Positions 10,945 through 23,758 of a stretch of 64,000 nt of DNA are shown here, in pieces. A model generated the notes under the pieces. That model made no database searches and had not been told where the DNA came from. It was given only the letters and a program-made list of their open reading frames with translations. This DNA is from Multifurca ochricompacta (taxonomy: Eukaryota > Basidiomycota > Agaricomycetes > Russulales > Russulaceae). The position numbers and the translations under genes were made by a program. How positions within the stretch are numbered: the stretch's first letter is position 1; every line of letters starts with the position of its first letter. Where the stretch lies: positions 18,230 through 82,229 of the forward strand of contig WTXG01000170.1 in assembly GCA_022496185.1 (NCBI GenBank), given 5' to 3'.

Positions 10945-13900
10945 CTACAATATACCTACTCCCAGGGGGTCCATCTCCTCTGAACTCGTCTCAGGCGACT
11001 TAGGCGCCATCCCTGCAACACCAGTCAAAGATGACGATGACGACGATAACAACAATGATGGTGAAGTCGGTATATGAGGAGGGACGGCGCCTGCATTCCG
11101 TGCTGAAGCGCTTGAAGGTGAAGGTAAAGGTGCAAAAGCTTTACTTGAGTCAGCGGCCGCGGGAAGTGCCACAGTTGGATCCGCGGGAAAACCGCCAAGA
11201 CGATCAGCACGGGCACTGGATAGAGGCGAGGGCAACGCAGCGGCCATCTCCTCCACCCCGAACGCATTCCCCAAAGGAGGGCGTCCCGATTGCACACGAG
11301 CCGTGTTCCAAGGGTTGGCCACGAGCACTGAGGGCATGCCATCCGCCTCGCGGGAAGCAGCCGGAGACATTGCCCACGGATTCCCAGAAATGGGACCAGT
11401 ACCAATACCAGTACCAGGCGAGAAACCCGAGAACGTGCTCGATCTTACGGCTTGCGTGATGCGCGGCGGCTCAAATCTTGACAGTGGGGGCGAGGAAGTG
11501 AGTATAGAAGGTGATGCTCCACGAGGCGGAGTAGCGCCGCTCCAGTCTTGCAGTTCACCGCTGCCGCTGCCGCTCCACGATCGCGCGTCACGCGCGTTGC
11601 CGTACGCGTCCTGTACAACAGAGAGCGCAGCACCCGCACCCGACGAGAGCCGATCCCACATCGATCGCATGCTCCCTCCAGCAGAGCCGAATAGGTCTGC
11701 AGGCGCTGGACGTGCAAGGCGCGAGACAGGAGCAAGTGGACTGGGCGTTCGCACGGGGGCCGGGGAAGGTGAGGGTGCAGAGGGAGGTGTAGAAAATGCC
11801 AGATTTGGAGTGGGGCTCTGCGATACCGGCACTAAGTTCGTCTCCAGAAGTGCTGGGTCCTCATCGAGGCTCTCAACGACCCCAACCGTCGGAAGTGGGG
11901 CTGGTGTCGCAGTGTAACGCCCATTCATCTCCTCATCTCCTCGGCCATACAACTCGTGCCAGAAGCGCACGTCTTTCGGGTTCGGCAAGAGCACACCTTG
12001 ATCTGCATTTTGCGCGCGGCTTGCTGGGTCGTCCAAAGCGGGGTTGTAGTCCGGATTAATGTATCTCTCCGCCTGTGGAGACGAGTTCATATAGTCCCAG
12101 ACAGACACGGTACATCCCATGCTCTCACGACGGTCGCGCTCTGAGTTAAAGAGGAATGTCCCAAACTGGCATGAATAAAGGTGTGTGTGCAGGTCGCGAA
12201 GGAAAAGCTCGTTAAACTCGAAGCGCCCAGGGAACTGTCGTTGGATATTGCGCACGGCCTCTAGGAATTGGTGGAATACAGGACTCGTCTCTTTTATATG
12301 GTGATTGCCTGAAAACCTATTTTGCACGCTCGCAAATAAGGCTTGTGCGACATCTGCGCCGCCACCGCCGCTATCCACCGGCGCCAGGAAGAACTTCTCA
12401 CTGGACAGGTGGCCGCACCGGTCCAGGAATCTATGTCCAAAGCTCAAAAAGTCCTTTTCAATCAACACTTCAAAGCCGCGGGTCGTGCGATAGTAGGGGT
12501 CCAGACAAAGCTGTGAGACTGCAGACAGTTGCGATGTACGATCCCACCCATCCGAACAGTGGATAAGCACATGGGAATGGTTGACGTGGATGTTTCGCAC
12601 GATGACCAAAGTACCCTCCAGAATCGCGACCTGATGCCGCAACCAGCCCGATCGCCGCAGTGCCTGTCGGTCCACGGGGAGTACAGCACCACTTGTTCCC
12701 GGAATATCGCCCGATACGCTAGCAGCGAGCGCCTCGGACTCGCGGAGTGCCTCAACTACTTTGTTGAGCGAGTCGCGCATTTGGTGAATATTGTCGATCC
12801 CGAGATAGGCTTTCTTACAATCCTTGTAGTGATCCATGTTCTCTGTGCCGGCGCCCTTGGCGGTGTTAGCAACAGCGTTAGTGGTTGGACGCGCATCGAT
12901 GATCAGATTAGTGGCCGTGGCGCCGAAAACGGGCTGGGAGACGCGAGACTCCGGTGTCAAATGGGAGGTGAATGTCGCCTCGACAATCTTTTCGTCTTGT
13001 ATCGACCGGGCGTTGGTGAGGCCAACCATTGGCTGACTCGAACGGGTGATGCTCCCCTGGTGTGCAGACCTATTAGCGTACTAACGAACGTAATGAGAAC
13101 TGTGAGCCTACAAAGTTTGCCCAATGTAAGTAGGAGAGCGCTGGCATGCGGCCCTTGCTGCGGTATTTGACTCCGTAATACAATGTAGAGTCACTGATTT
13201 TGGTTGGCACGACTAGACGCGCAGGGTAAGATGGACAGAACTAAAGGACAGAGACGCTCTAGCGTTACAGATGAATAACATTGGTCGCACGGGAAGGAGT
13301 GAACGTACGGTGAAGTCTTTATTAATGTCCGTAAAGCGCCATGCCTTGGAGCGGGTCCCGACACCCATGCGACCAAATTCCTCGCGTGGGGAATACAATG
13401 TCCAGCCGTCTGAGGCCGACAGAGGAGGGGTGGGTGTATAATAGAAAGCATAAAGCCGCGTCACAGAGTCTATCGTGTACAAACATAGCGGCTGAGCGAC
13501 TGGTCCGATGGAGAGGGACACGTGTACTCACTTGCCACAGTTAACTCCTTTACGCTTTCAAATACATCGGTAGCTTCCGCATCTCGCTCAAATGATAACG
13601 AAAAGGTTTCAAAGGTGCGGCATCGAAAGGATATAGGACATTGTCCGCTTAAGGTTTGAGGGAGGCGAGTAACCAAGTTAATCAGAGGGTACGCAACCTA
13701 TGGGAGATTGTGTAGTGCCGTCAGGGTAGCAGGGGGTAATATGTGAGGACATCAACTCGCCCACATCTCAGATTGGGAAGCATTCGTGTAAGAGAAGATG
13801 AGATGATGGGCAGTGAGATGGAGAGTTCCTGGCGAGGTTCCGCCGGACTTGCTGTATAGCACGTTCGAGACCTTCGATACATTTAAGTTAGAACATCTTA

Positions 13901-13962
13901 TCCACTGCGCTGAAGCTGAGGACTAGAGGAGGATCTACCTTGGGTATTCGAATTGCGTCCAT
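10945..13962 (-). CDS. YMR1: Myotubularin-family phosphoinositide 3-phosphatase
   Basis: Removes the 3-phosphate from PI3P and PI(3,5)P2 on endosomal and vacuolar membranes. Six exons: 13962-13939, 13871-13761, 13697-13532, 13469-13309, 13240-13112, 13056-10945; total 2703 nt, 900 residues, all phases consistent. The N-terminus is a PH-GRAM domain (MDAIRIPKVSNVLYSKSGG; PGTLHLTAHHLIF). Then come GWTLYSPREEFGRMG, WRFTDINKDF, CPSYPARLVVP, YRSKGRMPALSY and RSSQPMVGLTNARS. The catalytic loop HCSDGWDRTS places the nucleophile near Cys364 and its Arg near 370, so it is an active type. The last 300 or so residues are a Ser/Pro/Ala-rich low-complexity tail. The second intron appears to begin with GC (13760-13759), which alone keeps the conserved W/VAYPLI junction in frame. 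Confidence 0.95.
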
Positions 13963-15174
13963 TGCACCAGTAACCGATGTTATAACACAATAGAGGTGTC
14001 ACCGTCTTGAAGAATGGAGCGATCTGAGCGAATAAGTGTTGTTTGCGTCTATGTATCTGCTCTCCTCCGCGTGCTTATGCTTTTTTTTATTTGAACATAC
14101 TACTAAGAATAATAATAGTATTAGTAGTAGTAATAATTTAGTCTAGTCGGTCCAGTAAGACACAGTGCAGCGAGTTTCCCTGGACGGCGCCCCACCGGAG
14201 CTTTGATTTATTTTATTATTATTTGAACCAGGGTACGAGCCATGACATGACATTTAACTACGTTCTCCCCGGTATTCTCTCTCTCTCTGGCATATTGTGT
14301 CCTTTCATCATAGTTTTGACAGACTCCCAGTAACAATACTCAACATGTATTTAAACAAGTTCTGTCTCAGCTCTAGTCTCCTTAGTTGTTCCCTAACCTG
14401 TTCTGCATTTAACTTAGAGAATGGGAATTCAAAAGTACAGAGGAGCTCAAGTTTGACGACTAATGAGGTAGTGGTTTATATACATCGTGGATTGGCTATG
14501 TTGGAATTTATTGGAAGATTGTGGACAATTATTGTGTATAGATTGGGGATGCGTTGAGGTCATTGCCACTTGAGAAGAGTGTGATCATGACGTAGGGAGC
14601 AGGCGGGGGGGTTAGTTGGCACCCCCTCGCAACATCTTTTCCCTCTTCCTAGATGACTCTCGTTCTCATCTGCCTCCTCATCAGCATCATCTATGATCCA
14701 CTGCGCCACGCATTCGCGATAAGAACAACCGGCGACAAACTTTGTGGTGACCTCGCCAAGGCGATCAAGTTAGAAAACCCCAATAAACTTTGCCACATCG
14801 CCGCACTTCCCCTGAAGCTTTGAAAGCCTAATGAGTTCTTTTCCAAGCCATTAAGAGACAATATTGCAAGTCATGTAGACCATTTGCGACTGAACGCACC
14901 TTTTACGAACAACAACTCTCATCATGCGCCTCTATGGGGTTAGGACCTCGATTCTCCCCTCTCCTAAGTCTAAGTCCTCATTTCCGGAAAGAGAAATATG
15001 ACAATGAATCAAAGACCTCACGACTCGTTCTCCCTGACGAAGGAACGCTCCACAGGCATTTCGAACGTGAAGGTCTGAATCTGGACACCTGGACAATGTT
15101 CCTTAAACAGAACCCCGTCCGGTTCGTACGGTGCTTGCCTAGGCCATCCCCTAGTTCAATTTTCAACTTCAACA
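13963..15174. other. Intergenic, no gene seen
   Basis: 5' flank of the phosphatase gene. It has an AT-rich stretch of AATAATAGTATTAGTAGTAG type (14105-14140) and a CT run at 14278-14287. ORFs here have no recognisable domain. Confidence 0.55.
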
Positions 15175-15998
15175 ATGGTACGTGCATCTATTATTTCCAT
15201 GCCTCCGTCTAGTCGCCACGCAGGCGCAAATGGTGATCAGTCGAAATCTACTTCAGGCCATCCCAAAGTAGGACAGATTGACCTGTGTAATCACCAACAC
15301 CTTGGCTCAGGCAACCACCCTTATGTTGCCCTGGCACCCCTTACACTTCCCTTTGCCACGGATGCATCACCCGTGCACGGTGCAGTCACCGTCAAACTGG
15401 CATTGTTGAATGAGGGCGAGGTACTCCTGAACGAAGCTAAGATTCACTGCGCCTTTCCGCGCGAGCTGCAAGAGGACCGCGGTCCTGATCTGCCTCCGGT
15501 CGTGCCCAAATCTTATGGGTACTACCAAGTTTCTCAGGAGGCATTCGACGACAAATGTCTCGTCGGATAATTCGCCAAGACTGAGTGGAAGTAAATTCGC
15601 GCGGTACTTCAACATGTCAGCGCATTCTTACTGATCGAACACTGGGGTGAGGAAATTAGCCTACTATTTGGGAAAGAACGACAATGCCTTCAATTTTCTT
15701 TCCCCCAATAGGAAACAGATCGCATCTTCGCGGTGGAAAGTAAAAACAAACCAACAAACCAACAAACGGTCTAAAATCGTTGGGAACCGGTATCAACGCT
15801 CTTCAAACGCCTACACGAGGCCAACTTCATCCAGGGCTCACCTTCCCGATGGAATATCATCATGCAGCCCGGCCCGCCCACGATCCCGAAGGAAGAACGT
15901 TCTCTAGACAATCCATCATACCGGATCCTCGACTTTGGGCGTGGATTGTCTGCCGACTTTGGCATTGGCTACGAGCACCCCAAAACCCTGGCTGACTA
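15175..15998 (+). pseudogene. FunK1-like / protein-kinase-like relic
   Basis: Two recognisable pieces in different frames. 15175-15570 reads HLGSGNHPYVALAPLTLP ... HGAVTVKLAL ... NEAKIHCAFPRELQE ... PVVPKSYGYY, the N-lobe of a kinase-like family common in Agaricomycetes. About 15800-15998 reads FKRLHEANFIQGSPSRWNI ... MQPGPPTIPKEERSL ... YRILDFGRG ... YEHPKTLAD stop, the C-lobe with DFG. The middle of the domain, including the catalytic loop with HxD, is missing or scrambled. The region is not translatable as one protein and is inferred to be a decayed copy. Confidence 0.6.
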
Positions 15999-16544
15999 AA
16001 ATGACATGGGCACAAGGACGGCTAAGCCGCTTTGACTATTGTAATTATTTGCCTTGGGTTAGAACTCTCAAGATGGGAGAAAGACAGCGGTGGTGGGCGA
16101 GCTGTGAAATCTGCATTACAAAGGACAGGGCTTTTTTGTTCCATTCCGTCGAGAGAAGATGGCTCAAGGTTGTACTAAAATTGTAGCTGTATTTTGGGGT
16201 CTGGGTCTGTCTGTCTTGTTTTGATAGTGCACAACTGACTTAGACATAGCCAAGATCGCATAGTCGCAAGCTGGAGAGACTGTGTTGGGGCAGATAACCA
16301 AGGCTTTTTCCCAAGTCAGGGACATCGGGTGTTGTGAATATTTGATTGCGTGCCTTGCGCTACAAGGCACTGAGCAGATGCTGAGCTGCCTCACCAAACT
16401 TGCTCGAAATAGGGCAAATCTTAAGGTGGTGAAACAGCTTGATATTGTCAAACAGGTGCGTGTGGAAGTCCTAATATATTAGTACGTGAATATCTATCTC
16501 TGGAAAGCCCCCATAACAGTTCGAGTAGGGCAAATAGGACAAAT

Positions 16545-16645
16545 CAGCGACAACTTCCAGCCGGTGAGTCGATCTGCTGCAAGGTAACACAACTCGGGAG
16601 CCATCTCTGTCTTGATAATTTCTTTGAGTTGTGAGACAAAAGAGG
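16545..16645 (-). pseudogene. Fragment of a Crinkler N-terminal domain, inverted
   Basis: The minus strand encodes VSQLKEIIKTEMAPELCY followed by LAADRLTGWKL. This matches the core of the ubiquitin-like Crinkler N-domain found on the plus strand about 250 bp downstream (DIKDIIKAKMVPRLDHLLA ... LIIWKL). Only this core is preserved. It is probably the remnant of a second, head-to-head copy. Confidence 0.5.
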
Positions 16646-16767
16646 GTGAGTGGCGTGGTTCATGGTGGCTTAACCTTGGGGGATGGGAATGGGTGGGTGG
16701 AGACTTATCAATTATCTCACGGTCACGGTTTATAATGCGTGTGTCAGTCTGACTCAAGACTCACACC

Positions 16768-18901
16768 ATGCAACCGTACTCACCTTGTTTTGTCTCGCTA
16801 TCGCTATCGATAACCAAAAAGATCCTATTAGGGACATCTTCAAGCTTAAAATCCAATTGGATGACAATGCCTCAGACATTAAAGACATCATCAAGGCCAA
16901 GATGGTTCCCAGATTGGACCACCTCTTGGCAAATGAGCTCATTATTTGGAAGTTGTTGACACCTCTGCACATTGATCTCGAAGGCAGTACGATTTCCGCT
17001 GTCAAAAATACAATCGGGGCCATCGATTTTCCCTCCGCCGAGTCTGACACTGCGTTGCGTGGAAATGGGACTGTTCAGGTTCTTTATCCTTCTACACGCC
17101 TATCCAGGTACTGGGACGATAGCCCAAATGAGGATCACTTGCATGTAATTGTGCAAATTCCATGTAAGTCTCGATCATTGTCGGATCTCAGTGCGCGTTT
17201 GACAATAATTCAGCGGTCCAAAGGCCAGAGAAGAGGCGAAGACTTGACAATAATCGGGAATACAATATCGAACAAGTTTTTGAGACGGCCAAGGATCTGC
17301 ATAGTACCCTATGGAAGACTCTCTTCGCTTCGACCAAATGGTCGAAACATCCCATGTCTCAGAGTTGGGAAAAAGCTTCAACCATCTGTCCAGGGACACT
17401 CTTTCCAACTTGCGACTAAGTGATCTTGGCTATAGGGAGATGGGGCTTCTGGTTCACAAAGAATATGACATTGCCTTTAGTATAATAGAGAAGGCATTGC
17501 TGGAACGTCGGAAAACCAATTCAAGAGATATTGTTATCTCGGGACATCCAGGAATCTGTACGGGGCTGTTACAATGATGAGTACATTATTCTGATAAGTG
17601 CTCTTATACCAACCCAGGAAAAACATGCTTCCTGTTCTATCTTTTGTTGCGCAGTCTGAGTAGTGGCTGGCCTACAGCTTTGCAAATCCGCTCTACGTAT
17701 TACCTCTTCGAGGGCACCGGTGTTAAATTACACAGCAAGAAATCGGGTTCACCTCCAGATGGAACGTAGGCCCTTGTCGATTCCAATAACGATGTTACCA
17801 CCCCATGTAAAACCTTTCTATGGTCTTGCAAGGCGCGAACGACTTACGTGGTGCAAACAACCTCCCCGAATGTAGACCGGTGGAAGTCTTGGAGGAAGCA
17901 TTCTAACGCGAATCTGTATTCCATGGACTGTTTCTCTTGAGACGAAATGCATGCACTCCGGTTCGTCCAGTTTTTTTATTGCAAGGAGTGTTTTCGTTCA
18001 AGCTAAGGTTTGCCCGTAATACAATGCTCGATCTCTCCTTCGAAGACCTCAAGAGCCATTACGAAAAATGGGGTCCTTCTGCGCATAGCTTGATCGACGT
18101 GACACGAAACCGTCGTAATCTTGTTGCGCATGAATCTCTTGTAAAGGAAATCACAAGGGCATTTTCTAAGGATTTTGATGGCCATACCAGGAACCTTGAC
18201 GCAATGGGGACCTGCCCCCCTACTTGTTGACATCCGCCCGAAGTTTTTGAGTCCCAAAAAGAGAGGAGCCTCAATTGGAGAGATCTCAACAGAGCATCCG
18301 AATAACTTGGTTCTCGATGCCATCTGAGGGCGCACTGCCGAGAAGCAGTTGGAGTTTTACAACCTGATAAGCAACCATGCGTCATTCAAAGGTTCAGCGG
18401 GTTTCATGTTCGAAATGTTTGTCTTTGCTTGGCTTTCTTCAGAGGAACACCTGAATAGGGAGGGACTGGATTGCACCCCCGTGGATTCCGGTTCGCTGCC
18501 ACTGACTATCCCGGTGTGCGGGGGCTGGAGTCCATTCACTTCGAAGCCCGTGGACCTGGGGGATCACGAGACGCCATTCTGTTTGAAGCATGATACCAAA
18601 AACTTTCCATAGCGCGAAGCTGGAAGGGTTCTATCGAGTTTTCAATGGTCTTCCTGCGAGATTTCGAAATGATCGCGCGTGGTGTCATGTGTTTGTTACA
18701 GACAAGGAGGAAAGTGCGCGAAGGTTGCGGCATCAATGGGAGGGCAAACCGATTACAGTCAAGATTGGGCGAAAGAGTATTCTTGTCCGCCTCTACTCTG
18801 GTATTCTCGATCCCGTGGGAACTCATCAAGCACAAGATGACGAACATGGTTTATCGGTATGTAGGAATTGGCTATACGTGGTCATTGAAGATTATGAGTA
18901 G
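16768..18901 (+). pseudogene. Crinkler (CRN)-type protein relic with P-loop NTPase region
   Basis: The order of recognisable parts matches fungal CRN proteins. The N-domain, about 16785-17163, reads VLTLFCLAIA ... DIKDIIKAKMVPRLDHLLA ... LIIWKL ... LHVIVQIP, then a GTAAGT donor. An NTPase region, 17311-17760, reads EYDIAFSIIEKALLERRK, RDIVISGHPGI, then GKTCFLFYLLL after about 65 bp of intron-like sequence, PTALQIRSTYYLFEGTGVK. The C-terminal part, about 17937-18901, has LSFEDLKSHYEKWGPSAHS, ISNHASFKGSAGF and WCHVFVTDKEESARRLR, ending at a TAG. The pieces lie in several frames with in-frame stops, so the gene is decayed. CRN proteins are effectors or NTPase-nuclease-like proteins; no activity can be assigned here. 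Confidence 0.7.
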
Positions 18902-20295
18902 ATAGACGAGGAAGCTGAAACAAACGAGGAGAGAACTGATTCCAATGAGGGTCCAATGGGAACGTTTCAGAGGTACGGAATGGATGCTGATCATTTTTCG
19001 TGTGACACAGATGAGCGAAGATTGGGCTGACCCTTATGGAGATGTCAATCATATACCTTTTCGTTCCCTTCGTTATCTTCCTAGGAATAGCGAATTATGT
19101 AGCTGTACAGGCTCTGTTGGTGCTTATCTGTTGGTCAAACACCAAAACGGACTCAATAAGACAATTTTTTTTGCTAGTTCCAGGAGGGGTGGGTTACATT
19201 ACCATAACACAACGACGAATGCAATGACGATATATGCATTGTGTAGATGATGTACAAAAGGGAGCGGAGTGGAGCGGAGGGGGAGAGCACAGACTAGGAG
19301 ATTATTCAGATCGAAAACGAAGCGAAACGGGCTCTTGATGTTGGGTTGAAATCAAAGGACGAGCGTGGCTGGCGCGTTACACGCTATGACACTCGCCTAC
19401 CCTGTGCGAAGCGACATGCGCGTCTAGGACGGGACAGGAGTCCAGCGGTGCGGTCTATATGTAGTAGACGCGAAAGTCGCCTCCTGTGCCTGTGGAAGAG
19501 TTGGTGGAGAGTGAGATGGTCGAGTTGAGTGGACTAATGTTGTTTGTTGTCCGGGGGGTGGAGGGCTTGATGATTATGTTTTCTTTAGAAGATGGATGTG
19601 CCACTCACTCATCCACTGGTAGATTAATGGTACAGTTAATCCATGGTTTGTTTTGAAATTATTGAGTTGAGTCCAACACATGAGCAATTTGTTCAAATCT
19701 AAATTAAAAACAAAAAAAAAGAGAAAAACAGATAGAACAAAAAACTTATGATCGTGACTATCCATGCTCCAGCCCTTATGATTTCTCACTAATCGTGGTA
19801 TGTTGTTTGTGAAATGCGTGTCTGCTATGTGAGGTTGACGCAAGTGACGTACTTAAATTTACTTGTGTACAGATCCAATCCGCGGTGAGTGCGAGGAAAT
19901 GTGTTCCCGAAAGGAGGAGCAAGGGAGAAGAGGGAGCCCCGAGATGTTCTTTAGCACACAAATATAAAAGAGAGAGAAAGAAATGCCATTTGATTTCTGC
20001 TTTTGTCGGCTCACTGGCTCATCTACTATAAGCACTGTATTTACCTTATATACTTGTAGAGAGACCTAGTTAATGAAGCAGAAGTGGATGAATCTGGATG
20101 AAAGGAGACAAGTGAGGCAACAAGACCAAGAGGTGACGGAGAGGAAATGACAGGCAGGCAGCCCGGAACACGCACCATCCATATGTAACTGATAGTAAGG
20201 TGCATTTTGAAACAAAAGAGTCCGTTTCAAACTTATCATTGCCTTTCTGGATCAAGTAAAATATCGCTTGTGCACTAATGTCTAATAAATCTACC
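18902..20295. other. Intergenic with dispersed repeat copy 2
   Basis: No gene recognised at 18902-19560. From about 19866 to 20165 lies the second copy of the repeat seen at 2190-2570, including GAGTGCGAGGAAATGTGTTC, GGCTCACTGGCTCATCTACT and GACAGGCAGGCAGCCCGGAA. It sits beside the 3' end of NLR2. Confidence 0.5.
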
Positions 20296-23200
20296 CTATC
20301 CTCTTTTGGCACCGTGCTCCAATAACAATTGCTCAATATCATGCTTTCTACGAGCTGCCATGAGTGGAGTCAAGGAACCTGCATGTACATCTGCTCCGTG
20401 CGCAAGTAGTACCCGTACCACCCGATCTTTCCTACGAGCGATGCATTGTACAGTGGAGTGTTCCCTAGCTCATCTCGTGCATTCACGTTGGCTCCGTGTT
20501 CAAGAAGATACTGCGCAATCCTGGGACTTCCGCCTAACGATGCCATGTACAACGGCGTCCAACCTTGGACATCCTGCACCTCGATATCAGCGCCGTATTG
20601 AAGCAGCAAGCGTACAAATTCGATTTCTCCGTGGTAGGATGCCAAATGCAATGGAGTCCAATGACGTTCGCTCCGCACATTCACATCCGCTCCATGATTG
20701 AGCAACAACTCCGTGACCTCAAGATGTCCGCCCACAACTGCAGCCCATAATGGATAATTCGACGATCCCTCACTTTTATGCGCATCAGCCCCGTGCTCAA
20801 GTAGGAGACGCGCCACTTCAACATGTCCCCTCTGCGATGCTGCACCCAATGGACTCCCATTGTACCCACCACTGGCATTAACGGTCTGTGGTTGGGTGGT
20901 GATGAGATACTCTGTCAGTCCACGGAGTCCACATAATGCCGCATAGTATAAAGGTGTTGCACTGGCTTGCTGTGGTTGTTCCTTGATATCCTCGATCGAC
21001 TGCTTTATCACCTCGTCTATATCATCGATCCAAATCCACGCTCGAAAATACGGCAGGGTCGATCAAAGAGACGCTCACGCGGTCTCCAATCTGTGACCAA
21101 ACATTTTTGAATCTGGCGTGCTCAACCCAGTTCTGAGCTGCATAAAAAGCAGGGGAAATCTCTTCAGCCTCTCCCTGTTGATGCCCTCATCAAACTGGAG
21201 CAGCGTGATCAGGCATGCCTCTGCAAGAATCGCATGTGCTGGTTCGAATGGGATATAGTAACGCGAAATGATTGCAACCCCTGCGGCGGAAAGGCGATCT
21301 GAGGTCAGGAATTCCTTCACCGAGAAGTGCGAGAATTGAACAATTTGAGACCTTGCATATCAATGACAGAGATTAAGCTCGAGCATGCAGAGAGTACTGC
21401 CTCTTCTGCATCATCCGGACGCCATCCATCTCCAATTTCGGCACTGCATGCGAGTCAAATTGAATCGCAAAGATCTCTGCAAGTTCTTCAACCGAAGTGG
21501 TCGAACGGATGCGATAAGCACTGGAACAGCCGGTGAGCATGTTGCCATTTCTCTTCTGGAATTCCTTCTAATGCTCGTTCGTATGTTTCATCCAGTGTCA
21601 TCGGCATTCAGTCAGAGCACGCTTGATACTTGCTGGAATACATCGACGGAGAGTGTCTAGCTGACAAGTCACCCATCGGAACCTGTATTATAGTATCAGT
21701 AACAATTCGAGGGCAAAATAGCAGGGACACATACATCCCGCCAGCTCTTTCAGAGAGGGTATTAATAACAAGTTCTTTATCTTCGACTCGCCATCTCCGC
21801 ATTGCTCTGTCCGAATTAACAAAAGATTGGACATAATCAAGGATGTCCTCTCTTTGACCAATTTCATCGTGAAGAGATATGCGTCGCGATGAGGGTGTCA
21901 ATGGATCAAGGACGGTTCGGATATCTTGCTCAGGACGACTCGTGATGCATAAATATAAATTTGAGCATCGCCAATTTACGAGATCGTCCAATAGTTTCAA
22001 GACTTTCTCACGTGGGGATGGAGTTCCTGTGTTATTCGGACATTCATCTATCGCATCGATGATTATGTAAATTGGGAGTTGTCCTGGGAGTTCAAGCATG
22101 GTTCTTAGACATTTTGTGAGGGTGCCTTCGCTCGGCTGTTCGGAGCCCTCGCTGTGGGTGATGAATAGCTGTGAGAGCACGGCACAACAATCCTCAGAAT
22201 AGTCGCAGAGCTGGATGAGAAGGGAGGAAAGTAAGCCGCGGAGGTCGCGTTTTGCGAGATCCCTAAAGTCGAAATAGAAGTATCCCATTAAGGCTGTTCC
22301 GAACTCTCGTACGCGCTTGATCTCTTCGATGACAGAAGAGCTTACATACGAGGATAAGCTCAGTAGGGCAGAGACAACTGGCGCAACAACTTACCAGAGA
22401 ATACTCTTTCCTGAGCCCGCTGCGAAGCCAGAAAGCAATTAAGAGAGATCAATGCGGGAACAGTGAGACAAGCGTACGATTTCCGCGTATCCACAGCAAG
22501 GAACCGTGCGCCTTCCATTCATTGAAAGTTCGACCTTGAGTAAACCACGTCGCCGTATCACCATGGTGGGCTTCCTGGGCAATGTTGTGATTTATTGAAG
22601 GATTTGGAGGAGAGAACCATGTTCGAAGCTTCTCTCGCGACTGGTTTCCTGTCACCCTATTTAAGCCGCCAGCAATAGGCGATCGCAATAGGAGAAACTG
22701 ACGGCCTAATTTGACTGTTGCTGTTCTGAAACCTAGTGTCAGCACGAAAATATGTGAATTGTTGAAAAAATATGTGCACCTTCTTTGATCACCTTGACAT
22801 TCTCGTCGACGATGTATGTGACCTCCTTGACCACACTCGTGTTCTTATTGACATCTTCACAACCTTCTTCATGACCCTCACATTCCCATCTACCTCTTCT
22901 GTCGCTCCTTAATCACCTTTACTTTCTATCAATATCATGTGTCACCTCCAAGTTCCTCGCCACACCCATCCTAGCCTCTTCCTGGGTGAGCGTATCCAGC
23001 CTTTGTAGCGCGTCTTCAACTTCTGTCCCTCCCACAAGCTTTTTAAGATACTTTTCTGCACAGTTGTTAGCCCAAAAGGATATAAGATATGAGCATGAAT
23101 TAGCTCACTGATTCGTCGTTGGATCATTGCTTTAGTGGAAACCGCAAGAATGATAGTACTTGGGCCATTATCTTTCCAAGTAGCTCCGTGAAATGTGGCG

Positions 23201-23758
23201 TGAGTGGAATCCAGTGTATATGTTGAGACGTTGAAGGAAGTTCTGGATGCGCTCAAATAGGTTGGCGAGGGTCTCGTGGCTTTTGATAACGTCCTTGGCT
23301 GCCTGGAGGTGTCTGGAGTTGCAGAGACAGGTGTTGTGGAACACGGAATGAAACCTACTGCCAGGAGAACGCCGATACCAGCAAATATCACCTTTCCGGG
23401 GGAGAATGACTAAGAAATAGATATATAAACAAGTTATGCAGAGCAAAAGGATTGGTTGGTGCTTACCAGCCCGACTCCCTGTCCAAGTGTGGCGGAAAAT
23501 GTGAAGAGGATATGCACGATTGGATTGAGCCATTTCATTAATTTATCATCTCCCCTGCGGAATTCTTCGAACGCATTGGCTTGTTTCCGAAATATGGCCA
23601 AGATCGCATCAGGGAGTGGGAATTGTGAAGAACGGCAGCGAAGGGTTCATATCTAGATCTTGTCCGGTTATTTTCTTGTACTCCTTGGATGCATTCTCGA
23701 AAATTGAGATGAAATTGGAGGTAGGATAGGGAGCGGTGATTTGGTGAGTTGCAGACAT
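20296..23758 (-). pseudogene. NLR2: Goodbye-NACHT-ankyrin receptor, many frameshifts
   Basis: The start ATG at 23758 begins MSATHQITAPYPTSNFIS, the Goodbye domain (HILFTFSATLGQG; SPGKVIFAGIGVLLAV). The linker exon 23055-22780 encodes about four 14-residue VDxNVKxIKE repeats. Next come SPPNPSINHN ... ATWFTQGRTFNEWK, a 25-nt P-loop exon (22419-22395), NACHT (YIIIDAIDECPNN; CITSRPEQDI) and a final exon from 21682 with about 7 ankyrin repeats, ending at 20298-20296. Against NLR1 at least seven single-base losses are visible (for example near 21352, 21441, 21152, 21087, 21067). Several fall in adjacent places and partly restore the frame. The density is higher than in neighbouring genes, so real decay seems likely, with some sequencing error. 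Divergent partner of NLR3. Confidence 0.85.

Noticed and set aside
11303..11917. 204-codon plus-strand ORF opposite the phosphatase tail
   Set aside because: Mirror of the Ser/Pro-rich low-complexity tail of the myotubularin gene.
14934..15212. ORF just upstream of the kinase-like relic
   Set aside because: Contains LHRHFEREGLNLDTWTMFL-like sequence that may belong to the relic, but I could not match it to a family with confidence.
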